NCBI GenBank assembly: GCA_034336665.1
Contig: JAPFBE010000002.1
Location: forward strand, 74,465,405 to 74,529,404
Reading direction: 5' to 3'
Source of the DNA: Luscinia megarhynchos
Lineage: Eukaryota; Chordata; Aves; Passeriformes; Turdidae
Length of the DNA: 64,000 nucleotides
Shown here: piece by piece, positions 11,736-23,325 of the stretch
Numbering within the stretch: the first letter of the stretch is position 1
Layout of the letters: each line of letters opens with the position of its first letter
Notes under the pieces: model-generated
Told to the model about the DNA's origin: nothing
The model's input: the letters and a program-made list of their open reading frames with translations, nothing else
Databases searched by the model: none
Program-made: the position numbers and the translations under genes

Positions 11736-14700
11736 TTATCTGCATGTAAAACAACTGTACATTTTCTGTCAGCCTGTGGATTAGGTGTTCTCAGGCAGAT
11801 TGGTTTGTAAAAAAAGTGAAAACCAAAAGTCCTCTTCAGAACTGTATGCTGTCCATCTGCTCCCATATTCTGCTTCTTCTTTTATATCTTTCCCTTTGTA
11901 TAATACCTAGTTTGTGAGATCCCTCTACATCCCTTGATTTTCCTAGAACATGTTTTCATATAAATTTGTTCTGACATTATTTAACTTAGACTATATGCAA
12001 AATTCAATAAATAATAAAAAACTATGATTTATGCACAAGTGCCCTGCAAATACTTTTAAAAAAATTACTTTTGCTTTGATTATTTGTTTTTATTGTGTGG
12101 CAGAAAAAGGCCTCTTTTTTTTTGTAGCAGTAGTCTGGTATACTACTTTTGATGACAAAAAGTAGTAATCTAAAGTTTCTATCACTTAAAACCATCAGTT
12201 GTTAACAGTTATCAGTTGTTAACAGTTGTTTCTTCATGAGACAATATTTTAAAAAATCTTTAATCTTAATGGACTTAAGTTTCTAATTTGGTTATGCTGT
12301 TGTGTCTTAAAAGAGGAAATCTTCTAGCCAAGGTAATGAATCTGTGATAGTGGTTCCTTCAAATTTATCAACTCCTTTATTTTAAATTTAACAAAGAAAT
12401 TAAAGTTTAAGGACTAAAAATATAAAATTTTATATTGCCTCACTAAAACACCGATGTGATGAAATAGAAACAAAAAAGGTTTTACTCTTTTGTTCTTTAA
12501 CTTGCTGTCATATATTTAACTCTTGAAGATGCCACAGAATTGGCCAAATATGTTCCCGCAAAGAGCCAAAGTTTTTTTTGTTAGTTATGTAATTAGAAAA
12601 TTCCTCTATTAAGCAAATGGGCTTTCAGATATTATATTTAACATTAATATATTTAATTCACTGAACAAACAAACATAATTATAAACCTAAGTTTATATTT
12701 TTGAGCCTGAGAGCTCTCTGCATATGCTCAAAAATCTGTGACTTAGAGTTGATAAGATGTTACACTCAGGAAAGAAATCTCTGGGGTAGTATTTAAATTT
12801 TTCTATAGAAGGAACAAATTTGTGTGTCATTATTTGATGTTATTTTTACTGTGAGAAGCACTGCTCCTGATTTTTCTGGTGCACCCATATAACTAATACT
12901 ATGCTGATGACCAAGAACAGTTTTTGCTGAAAAGTCTAAAAGGAGACACAATGCATTTCTTCACATTATTTGGGTTGAATGTATTACACTTATTAATTTT
13001 AAAAAGTCAAGTATCTGATCCTTTCAGTTAGTCAGATTTTCCATCCTGGTTTCTGAAGCCTGTTTACTAATTCATTGACTGTGGAGTCTTTTTTTCTTAG
13101 ATGCCAAAACACTTCTGAAAAATTTCCAGCTTGTTGAATGGTCTCATTTTTGAGTAACTGTACTCATACATTGGTACATATAGTGCTGTGTCTTATATGT
13201 AATATATGTATGTCTAGATATCTAGATTATTTTGGAGGCAATTAAAAAAATTTTGCAGTTTACTCCTAAGTAATGGCGCCAGTTCTTTGGCTAAAATCTT
13301 GCATGTTGCTACTTTTTCATGTACTTTCTCACTCAAAGAGTAATTTATTTAAAGTATTATTTAACTGTCTTGAAAAGTTTTAGTATGAAGCTTAGACTAC
13401 AGGAAATACAAAGACAAAACCCTCTAACAGCTTGTATTATTCTAGCAGCTGCTTGTAATGATGCTTATGGTAAAGAAAATGGAAATTGTATTCTTCAAAG
13501 GGATCATTTCAATTTTAATGTTTAAAATGTAAAACTTGAGTCACTCCTCCATTTCCTCATTTAGCTATAGAGCCTAATATTAATCTTGAGTTGAAACAAC
13601 GTTAAAAAAACAAGTCTTGAATGTTATATAATCAAAGTATCATGCACTAATCAACAGAAAATTGAATTCTAAAGGAATTGAAAATGTTCTGGAGTATATG
13701 TACTGCACACTGCTAGTGTTCATTTTAGTCTTTTTTTACCTGAATGAAATGGAGTATGTTGAAAGACCAGAAAAACTGAATAGGTTTCATCAAATAACAG
13801 AAGAAAACAAGAGAACCAAACAATAAAAGGGCAATTTTCATATTCACATATAAAAACCAGATTAAATCGAGGTCTTTGATTTAACACTTACTTCAGCCTG
13901 TGCATTCATAGGAAAACTATTTGCTTGGGGTTTTTGTTTCTAAGAGAAGGATTTTCACTCTAAGGGAATGAACTTGAGTAAGAAGTAAACCAAACTATTT
14001 TTCTCATAATAGAAGTGGCTCTTCTGCTTGACTTTCAGTAATATGTATTTTGCAGGTGATCATAGCATTTAGAACAGTTAATATGTCTCAGGACTGTTTT
14101 CTTATGGGTGAAAAAATAGACACCTTAAAAAATCCCAGCAAATGGACAAATAAAGGCATGATAGGGAAAACAGATACAATAATCATTGATGAGAGATAAG
14201 AGTTTGTACTTTGTTAAGAGTCAAAAATATGAATAAAATAGTTATGCTGCAAGATCACCAAACACTCTTTTGAAATATTTTCTTAGAAGTCTGCCAAGGG
14301 AAACAAGATACTTCATTTCCAGATGAAATTGCAGTTGGCAGGAGGCTGTGTTTTCCAAATAAAGTGCTAGGCTTCTGTGATGAAATACTGGCTCTTTAGA
14401 AGATGGTTGCTTGATAAGAAGAGACAATATATGATATAGTTTTAAAAATTTATTTTATTTAATTTCTTAATATATGTTCATGGACAAAGAAAAGAGGAAC
14501 ATACAAATACAAAAGAAACTCCTAACTTGATGATCACAACAATTTTAAAAGTACTATTTTATGCAAAGAGATAATGTGTGGAAAAAAGCACTAAATAAAA
14601 GAGAATTTCATGCCTTTGATAAAACCTTCTCTTTACTAACAATTGAAAGTACAAAACTGATAAATATGGTGCACTGAAGACAGTTAAAAATTGGCCAAAG

Positions 14701-16803
14701 TATTTTAGACAGATGGTTATCTGTAAGTCACATTGATTTCCCAGAGAGACTGAATGATCAGTTTTCCTAAAAATTTGTCCCACATGGCTAAGAATCTAAA
14801 TACAGATGTGACTTTAAGCTGAGTTTCCAGATATTTGTCTAAGTCCTCTTTTATTTTGTTTTCTGCATTAAACAGATTTCAGATGAATGGGCACATACTC
14901 TAAGTGACGTTTTGAAGAGGCAATCACTGAATCATGTTAATTCAAAATAGCTATCTAGGTCTATTTTCCTCATAGGTATTTCAGGAATAGTATCCTGTCT
15001 ACCTTGAAAACTGAAACTAAATTGATGAACAAACTTCTGAGCTTGGAGCTATCTTCTTTTAAATATGATTTGTCAGGCTCTGTCCCAGAATTCAAGAGAA
15101 ATTTTCAACGTCGATGCAGAGTGCAGTAACACTTCTGACAAATTTTTATTTTGCTTCTACTTGACCTCAAACTGACATTGCATTTACACAGGTGAGGAGA
15201 GCATTATGTATCTGAGGGTAACTATCACTGATGACAAATATAGTAAAAAAGATAAGAAGGTTTGCTACACAAGAAGCAAATATAAATAGGAACTGCATCT
15301 ACCGTGTAGTGGTAGGAAGTGATGGGTGAGAATTTATTTCTCAAAGCACAATAGGCACTCTAGAGTATCTCTGGTGACTTTAGAGCTTTAGAGTACAAAT
15401 ATAAGCTTTTGAGCTATTTTAGCTTTTAAAATAATCTTTCCTGGGTTTTGACATTTCAATGAAAAGAAGTTTTAGATGTATTTCTTCATAAGTAAGCCTC
15501 TGGTCAGAATGTCACTGCAAACATGCACCTCAAATAGGTATTTCAGTAGTGAGTGGATGTTCACTTTTATAACTAGGAGTTATCAATATTAATGGAAACC
15601 ATAGTTTTGACCCTCTCTTAAATGAAGTTTAATTAGATAATAAGTAGACAACTTCATTGTGGATAGTTGGTATCTCCTGCAAACATGGGAAGTTTAAATT
15701 AAAAAAAAAAAGAGAGAGAGGCGGGGGGGTGTATGCAAATTTTAGATGTGTTGTTATATTTCAAGAATAAAGTTGATTTACAAAAACTTCTTTTGGTGAA
15801 TATGCTGAAGGCACACCATCCTTTTCAGACAGCATTCTGTATAACAAAGTATTTTTTGCTGCTATGATTAAAGTAGATTAAAAGGAATCCCAACTATCTC
15901 AATCTTTGAAAAATAACAGTTACTAGAATAAAAAGAATGTTTGTGAAATTTACAGTCTGTTCTAGGAAATACACTAAGGGTTTAATTTGGGAGGTAACTA
16001 TGCTGTATTTTCAGCAGTAGAGGATGACACAGTTTTTAAACTCACAATTGTAGGAAATTTCTGTTCTGCTTATCCTCATGCTATCTCAACCGTATCTTTT
16101 TATGTAATAGGCAAAGTTATGTAAGCTTAGAGATGTAAGAAAATGGTCTTTTTTTAACTGGAGGAGAGGAGTAGTAGCAAATAGCATGGTAGTGTTTATT
16201 ACCTGAAAGTCAGATTAAACATTGAAGAGTAGGAAGAAGTGAGTAAGATATTTACAGTGAGAGAAAAACTGCAAACCTTGGAGGCACTGAAGATAAATAT
16301 ATAACTTTCCTTCTAGAAATTTTGTCTTTTACAGAGCAATGAAATCTGCTAAAAGTAAAGGGCCTCAGGAAAGCTTTTGAGCCTAATTTAAATGGAGTTA
16401 TTTTTCAGGCCATTTATTCTCATTCATATTTTTAAAAACATTTAATGACTCATTCTAATTATATTTAAAATATGGATTAATAACTTCCCCTGTAAACTTC
16501 TTTGTTCTTCATATATATGATAACTGTAAAAGAAATATATATTTACATGTTTCTCACCTCCACTTTATTATAATATAGCATATTTCAGTGTGTACATTTT
16601 ATCAAAAGAATCAGCATTAACAAATTCCCAGTTATATGATCTGATTCCTTTCATGATTCATGAAAACATTTCATAGTCAATTTTTCCCAGTTCCAATAAT
16701 GATTTCTTTCTAATATTCTGCTAACAGTCTTAATTAAAACACTGCTTTTCTTTTCTCTGAGTATGTACCATCTCTTATCCAGAAAAGACTCCTCATAATG
16801 TTT
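11736..16803. other. AT-rich unique DNA, about 5 kb
   Basis: I find no gene or transposon here. The stretch includes a perfect 17-bp tandem duplication (12194-12227) and an A-run followed by (AG)n and a G-run at about 15691-15730. Open frames are all under 80 codons, apart from one that runs into the LTR at 16.8 kb. Confidence 0.6.
12194..12227. repeat. Perfect 2 x 17-bp tandem repeat
   Basis: ATCAGTTGTTAACAGTT occurs twice head to tail with no mismatch. Each unit contains GTTAAC, a palindromic core. It is probably a recent replication-slippage duplication. Confidence 0.95.
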
Positions 16804-17394
16804 TGTGCTGGTTTTGGCTGGGGTAGAAATAATTTTCTTCACAGTTGATAATATGGTGTGTTTTGGATCTGGGCTGAACACAGGGCTGTTAATATACAGA
16901 TGTTTTTGTGATTGCTGAGCAGGGCTTGCACAGAGCCAAGGCCTTTCCTGCTGCTCATATTGCTGTGCTGGCAAGGAATTTGGGGGTGCTTGGGAGGTCA
17001 GGAGGAGACACAGCTGGGACAGGTGACCCAACCTGACCAAAGGGATGTTCCAGACCACGTAGCATCATGCTCAGTGTACAAAGAGAAGGGAAGAAGGAGG
17101 AAGGGGGAGATGTTAGCAGTGATGGCATTTGTCTTCCAAAGTGGCTGCTGCATGGGATGGAGCCCTGCTCTCCTGGAGATGGCAGAACTACTGCCTGCCC
17201 ATGGGAAGCAGAGAATTCCTTGTTTTGCTTTGCATGTGTGCATGGCTTTTGCTTTTCCTATTAAAGTGTCTTTATCTCAACACATGAATTTTCTAGCTTT
17301 TGCCATTCCAATTCTGTCCTTGATCATGCTTGGGGGGGTGAGTGAGAGGCTGCGTGGGGCCTTGGCTGCTGGCTGGAGTTAGACCAGACTGACA
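16804..17394 (+). mobile_element. Near-complete avian ERVL-type solo LTR, sense
   Basis: It starts TGTGCTGGTTTTGGCTGGGG and ends in GACTGACA, so it has TG...CA termini and is about 590 bp long. In order it shows the U3 block with GTTTTGGATCTGGGCTGAA, the GCTTGCACAGAGCCAAGGCC block, AGACACAGCTGGGACAGGTG, CTGACCAAAGGGATGTTCCAG, a decayed TATA position (AGTGTACAAAG near 17074), GAGCCCTGCTCTCCTGGAGATGG, a polyadenylation signal at 17260-17265, and TCTTTATCTCAACACATGAAT. I found no clean target duplication (TGTTT before, AAGTA after). No second LTR or internal viral genes lie nearby, so it is a solo LTR from recombination. Long open frames on both strands inside it (156 codons plus, 135 minus) are accidental. 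Confidence 0.9.
17260..17265 (+). promoter_or_regulatory. LTR polyadenylation signal ATTAAA
   Basis: ATTAAA in the expected position before the conserved GTCTTTATCTCAAC block of the LTR at 16804-17394. The promoter half of this LTR has lost its TATA box, but this signal is intact. Confidence 0.65.
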
Positions 17395-20300
17395 AAGTAA
17401 ATTATATTTGTGGAAGGAAAATAGATATTGTGATACTGCTTTTTTACTGAAAAAAAAGCCCTTCAAATGGGAGTGATTTTAACTTGTACTTACTTTTGTT
17501 ATATGAAATGGTCATGGTGTTAGTGAAAATCAGAGTATATTGTCCAGTGGCATAAGAGTAATTTCACATTTCTTCAAAGTGTGTTCCAGGCCCAAGTCTC
17601 TTGCATGTACAGAGCTGCTATCAGCTGTTCTGACTAGGGCCTTTTTTGTGTGTGTCATTCACATCACAGAAGTCCCCAAATAATAAAATGTGTTCTTCGG
17701 CTACTCCATGTGTGAAAGGAAAAAGATCACTCATGTTTCTTTCAATTGGTAATTTAAAATCATTTTAGTTTAAACAAATTTTGGGATTACAAAATATATG
17801 ACTACTCTGGTTTTTTTTAAATCTGGCAGTAATTTATATGATTTACAGAAGATAAATGCTCACAGTCAAAACTCTTAAAACCAGTTGTAATCCTCAAGAG
17901 AAACCAAGTGAAGGAATTAACAGAAGACAATGAAGTAAAAATCAAGTACTACCAGGAATTCATTCAGACTAATACCCATAGATGGCATAGATGTAATTTC
18001 GACTTGAGGACCAAAAAGCAGAAAAAACCCTTGCTGTATCTGCTGAAAGAAGGTAGGACATCACAATTTTCCAATGTCTTTCTGACATCTCTCACAAAGA
18101 AATGTGAAGCTGTGGTATTTAAAAAGAATAAGAAGAGTTTCCTTCCTTCTTCTTTACATCTTTTGACATTTTGCTTCTCCTAACAATATGAAATCTATTC
18201 AGATTTCTTTCTTTTTCAGCTCCACTAATTATTCAGCCATCATCAGCTATTGTTCATAAATAGTTTAAAGCAGCAGGGAGTCACTAAAGCAGATGCTTTG
18301 ATTTCTTTCTAAAATTGCAGGTGTCTACACAGTTCAGCAGTCATTGCTGTGTAAGGTCACTTAGTGATGGGATATAAAGAAGTGTGGCTGGGAAAGTATA
18401 GCCTGAAGAGAATAGCGTCTAAAAGATCTCTCAAAAGCCCTATGCTCCAAGGGGCTTGAGCACCTCCCAAAAGACTAACAACTTTTATTTAAATGAACCG
18501 CATTTAAGACGGAATACTTCTGAGGATGCACTCAGAGGGGTCCAGAAAAAAGGCCTTGTTTCAGAGTTGATTATTTTGCATAATCAAAATGGTGGTTTCA
18601 TTATTTTTCTCATGTAACTTACAAATTTTTGTTTCAAATAGTTTTAGTTTGAGGGACAATGCAATTTCATTGAGGAGTCAGTTTTTCAACCCACTGGAAA
18701 CAATCATTATATCTTAATAATTAACATGATTGTAAAGTACCTAAATTTTCAAAAATATTTGGCAATGTTCATATATGAGGACCTATCTTAATCTGAACAT
18801 TGGTGTATTTTCTAAAATGCTGAGCCCAGAGGCTCAGTGCTAAGCACCCAGTGTGTAAGAAGTGACTAGTAGCCCACATGGTGAGGTGGATCAAAGCAAA
18901 ACTGATTTCAGTGTCTGGCCTCTATAGGATTTTCAAGATACATTTTGACAAGCAAAGGCTGAAGTTATTAGCAATTCCTTTCAGAATTTAAGCTTTTTCT
19001 TGTCATAAATGAAATATAACAATAAAACTCAATAAAAAAATTTCCAGATTTTGTCAGCCATTTTGTCCCACTTTAAATCTGGGATATTTTGGTAATATTA
19101 TTTCTACAGTTGTTTTCTGTTTTCTGTAGTTGTTTTTTTACTTCTACAATCTTGTATGGCACAAAACTATTGGAATTCAGTAGAAGCAATTTCCCCATAG
19201 AAGTTTTACTTTGGAAAGACAAGACATGCATGCGTGCCTGGGACTGTAATTTTTCCAGCTGAGTGACAGAAAGAGCTACTGCCTGCTACTATTGCAGGAT
19301 CTTCTTGAATCCTCAGTATCAAAAATAATCTCTCTGTGCAATTGCCTTAGATGTGCTTTTCTTTCCTTAGTCTTGTACTGCCATACTATTAGTAGCATTT
19401 ATTCTACCATCAAAACCAGATTCCCAGGCTTTCAATAAGTACAGGTGAGCATTTTAGAGAATTAATTTTTCTTTTTTTTTTTTTCCCTGGGAAATTCTAG
19501 AGGGATGAAAATTGTGTTCAGGAAGAATGTAATCATAAAATAAACAAAACAAATCATCTCTCGTAGGCTTTCTTTCACTCCAATGAGTAAGGTATACCAA
19601 TATTGGGAATTTGCTGTCTCATATCAAAAGTTGGAAACAACTCTGTAGTAAATTTTCATTAACTTAAGTAGTTTATAAATAGAACACTCTCAGAAAACAA
19701 AAAAGTGCAAATATATTTCTGTTAACCATAATAAACCCCAACTGTACATTGATTTGATTATTTCATTATTTGTGTGTTCTTACATGGAAGAAAGAAGAAA
19801 GCAATAACATATGCACAGGAGGAAGATACACAAAGAGATTGAAATTTTGGGCTAAAAAAAATCAACTTTTTTTAAAAGAGTGTTTGTTTTAAAATATATG
19901 GAAAAGAATTTACTCAATAACTCCATTCTGCATTCAGTTTTTTAAAAATTATTGCATATTTAAATTGTTTTAATTTTTTTTCCTTCTAGGTCAGAACAGA
20001 CAGGTTTTCTCTGACCTTAAAGTTTGCATATAACCTTTTACTAGAAAACATCAGTTGTTGGTGAGATGCCTTTAGGGATCATATAAGAAAGGAAATATTG
20101 AAGACAATAAAAAGGAAAAAATGTTTGATTACTAGCAAACAAACTATTTGTCAGGAAAAGACTGCATTTTTTTCTCTTAAGCTGTGTTGAAGCAGCTTAC
20201 TAGAGAGAAAATTTTAGTTTTCAGCTTGAATGATGACTTTGATATAAATATAAAATGACTAGAAGCAACATCCCCAAGTAATTCTCAGCATTGCTTGACA

Positions 20301-20659
20301 TATATTTTTCTTGACTCCTCTCATCTTATAAGAATGTCCTATGGAAAAGTGCTTTTCTCAACTAAATGTCCATCTGACTGATGAAATAGTTAATTCCAAG
20401 CATATGGATAATTGACACTGACCTTGATGATCAGAGGTTTTCAAAGCACATCAGAAAAATTTCAGAGAGAAATTTAAATAATTAAATTGTTTGCATGTGT
20501 TAGTCACTGAAATTTGAGTCCAGTTATTTAAATTACATATTTTTACACATAGATAATCTATTTTTCTTCATCTATACATGTATATCTTCTCCCCCTTCAT
20601 TTTCATTTATTTTCACTCAGCCATGAGGGATTCTTGCTATCCTTTCCTTGTTTATATTC
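17395..20659. other. AT-rich unique DNA
   Basis: No gene or transposon is recognised. A 91-codon plus-strand open frame at 17908-18183 is basic and Phe/Lys-rich with no family resemblance. A T-run lies at about 19469-19484. Near-duplicate short blocks (TTCTACAGTTGTTTTCTG / TTCTGTAGTTGTTTTTTTAC) lie at about 19104-19140. Confidence 0.6.
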
Positions 20660-20885
20660 CAAAAGATTGAGAGCTCTTGTACTCTGTGGAAAGAATCCTT
20701 AAAGATCTGACAGCTATATTCTTCCCCCTTATTTCTGAGAGCAGTTTCCCAGGGTGTCCTATTGACTAACTCCTTGAAGATCTGGAATTTTGCTTTGTGA
20801 AGGGTCAGGTTGCTGAGTTTACTCTTCACTTTACCAATATCCCTCAGATCTATGAACTCCAGCAGTGCATGACCACTGCAGCTTC
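20660..20885 (-). mobile_element. CR1 LINE ORF2 linker fragment, antisense
   Basis: On the minus strand an open frame of about 75 codons reads through LLEFIDLRDIGKVKSKLSNL and then ELVNRTPWETALRNKG and SCQIFKDSFHRVQELSI. These are characteristic of the region between the endonuclease and reverse transcriptase domains of avian CR1 ORF2. The fragment has neither domain complete and lacks the 3' end, so it is truncated on both sides. The similarity stops abruptly after ELSI (about 20665) and before 20885. It is separate from the larger antisense CR1 that starts at 21725, because it lies on that element's 3' side. Confidence 0.85.
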
Positions 20886-21724
20886 ATCCTTTGAACTTTT
20901 CCTCAGATCATAAGGAAGGACAAAATTGGCAAGTTAAGAGAAAGAAAGCAACTCTCATTCTCACTCTTCCATAAAGTCTATCTCTGTACCATAAGGCTTT
21001 GCTTTCAGAGAGACCATGGGGATGCTTCAGCTAGGACCAAGGCTTTCAACATGACTTTTGGAATCTCACCACTGTCATCATTGCAAAGGACAAAATAACT
21101 GAATAGAACTGGAGACTGTAGATTCCTATAAAAGATTGCAAATAGGAGAGGCAATCAAGAACAAAATTAGGTTCTTATGATATATTTTATGATTCACATT
21201 TCACTTGCTAATTCATTTACCAAAAAAAAGGTGTATTCTTAATATGATTATATAATGATTATGGAAGACAAATTACATGACTAACGTTTTGCATCACAAA
21301 CTATGCATGGAGTTTTGAAGGTGTTGAATATTCAGAAAATAAAATCATGCTGTCAGCTCAAATAAGGAGGAAACATATGCTTTAGGCAAAAACAACACAG
21401 AGGACATAGTGATGCTGTAAAGGCTATAGGAATAATACATTAGTTGCACTGATGAAGTAAAACCAGCAACAGCTTAGTCACAGTCATTTACTCTAAACCC
21501 TTTCTGTACTCTTCTGTCTAAAGAGGATTGTCTTGGTAAATTCATTCAAAAACACTAAAATTTAAAATAAAAGAATATTTATGTCATAGTAAAGTTAATA
21601 TAACAAGTGATTTTTAAGAGATATAATAAATAGTGTTTAAATTTATTTTGTATATATACTGCATTTTAATTGCATCCTTGAATCCATGATTTTTGCAGTC
21701 AAGAAGGGAGATTAGCCTCTTATC
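20886..21724. other. AT-rich DNA between two CR1 copies
   Basis: No gene is recognised. This spacer separates the CR1 ORF2 fragment at 20660-20885 from the 3' end of the antisense CR1 at 21725. Nothing in it continues the CR1 sequence convincingly. Confidence 0.55.
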
Positions 21725-23325
21725 ATGGAAGGGTAAGATTTAAAGGGACCATGGTGTGTCATCTTGTTTAAACTCCCTGCTCAGACAGGGTCATCCTAGA
21801 GCACATGGCACAGGATTTTGTTCAAGTGGTTCTTGAATATCTCCAATGAGGAAAACCTCACAGCCTCTCTGGGCAGCCTGTTCCAGTGCATGGTCACCCA
21901 CACATAAAGAAGTTCTTCCAGCTATTCAGGCACAGCTTCCTGTGCATTAGTTTCTGCCCGTTGACTCTCATTCTTTTGTTTGTCACCACTGAGAACAGCC
22001 TGGCCCCAGTCTCTGGAAACCCTGCCTTCAGATACTGACAGACATTGATGCCCTCTAAGTCTTCTCTTCTTAAGGCTCAACAGGCCCAGTTCTCTCAGCC
22101 TTGTCTCGTAAGTGAGGTGCTCCCATCTCCTCATCATCTTCACAGCCTTCCAGGAGCTCCACAACTCTCTTGTCCTGGGGAGCCAGAGCTGCACACAGCA
22201 CTCCAGATTTGAACTCACTAGAGCTGAGTAGAGGGGCAGGATCACCTGCCTTGTTCACCTGCTCTTCCTAATGCTCCCCAGGATACCATTGGCCTTCTTG
22301 GCCACAAGGACACACCACTGGCACATGGACAGCTTGCTGTGGACCAGGACTGCCAGGTCCTTCTTTGGTGATCTGCTTTCCAGCAGGTCAGCCCAGCCTG
22401 TAGTGGTGCCTGGGGTTACACCTCCCCAGGTGCAGGACCCTGCACTTGCACTTTGTTTATCTTCACAATATTCCTCTCTGTCCCTCTCTATAACGTGTTG
22501 AGGTCCTTCTGAACAGCAGCACAACATTCTGGGCTATCAGCCACTCCTCCCAGTTTTGTATCATCAGCAAACTTTCCAAGCAGGCATCTGCCTCTTTATG
22601 TAACTTACTAATGAATAAATTATACAACATTGGGCCTAGTGTTGAACCTTGGAGGTCACCACCAGTGACAGGCCCCAGACTAGACCCTGTGCTACAACCC
22701 CCTGGGATCTGCCATTCAGCCAGTTCTCAAACCACCTCTCTGTCCACTCATCCAGTCCATACCTCATGAGTTTGCCTGTAAGGATGTTGTGAGATAGTGT
22801 CAAAAGCCTTCCTGAAGTTGAGGTAGATAATACCCACTGCTCTCCCCTTATCCATCCAGGCAGTAATTTCATCATAGAGTTAAATCAATCAAATTGGTCA
22901 AACATGATGTGCTTTTAGTGAATCCATGCTGACTACTCCTGATCACCTTGTCACCCGTGTTGCTAGTACTGCCCTCCAGAAAGAGGTGCTCCATCACCTT
23001 TACAGGGGCGTAGAGGTAATGCTGACAGGCCAGCAGTGCCCTTGCTCCCCCTTCTTGCCATATTTGAAGACCAGGGTCATATTTGCTTTCTGCCAGCCCC
23101 CAGAACCTCTCCTGATCACCACAGCCTTTAAAAATGATCATAACTGACAGAGCTATTGTGTTCACTAGCTCTCTCTGCTCTTGTGGATGCATCTGTGTAA
23201 ACAGATCATCCAGTTCCTCCTGGCTTTTCCCCATATTGTATATGTTGCTATACAGCTTCATAGTAACATTTGATTTCATCAATATCCCAGTGGGATGCAA
23301 AGAGATGCCCTCATAGTCCTGTAAT
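21725..23325 (-). mobile_element. CR1 LINE, about 1.6 kb, antisense; longest copy in the window
   Basis: Read from right to left, the element contains the segment before the reverse transcriptase (GKSQEELDDLF near 23230), the VIRSSQHGFTK...CLTNLI motif (about 22880-22945), the LSHNILTGKLMRYGLDEW motif (about 22740-22800), the catalytic FADDTKL motif (22551-22577), the KDLAVLVHSKLSM stretch (about 22330), a C-terminal ILPLYSALVSSNLE stretch (about 22200), and the 3' region to about 21725. The terminal octamer repeat is not visible at the left edge. The 5' UTR and endonuclease domain are absent. Several stops and frameshifts interrupt ORF2. Confidence 0.94.
21925..22945 (-). pseudogene. CR1 ORF2 reverse transcriptase remnant
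   Basis: This is broken coding sequence of the CR1 reverse transcriptase, spread over at least three frames: 22872-23300, 22636-22875 and 22255-22527, then 21922-22245. The palm motifs are recognisable, including QHGFTK, the SHNIL...YGLDEW block and the catalytic FADDTKL with both aspartates kept. Frameshifts lie at about 22870 and 22530-22640, with stops between. In an intact element this enzyme copies its own RNA at a nicked chromosomal site; this copy cannot make it. The preserved catalytic pair suggests a moderate rather than very old age. Confidence 0.88.

Noticed and set aside
16651..17058. 135-codon minus-strand open frame
   Set aside because: It overlaps the LTR boundary, half in unique DNA and half in LTR, with no domain.
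16912..17382. 156-codon plus-strand open frame, longest in the window
   Set aside because: It lies wholly inside the solo LTR at 16804-17394 and spans its promoter and polyadenylation regions; composition follows the LTR, not a protein.
17908..18183. 91-codon basic plus-strand open frame
   Set aside because: No similarity to a known protein, no splice context, and flanking AT-rich non-coding DNA.
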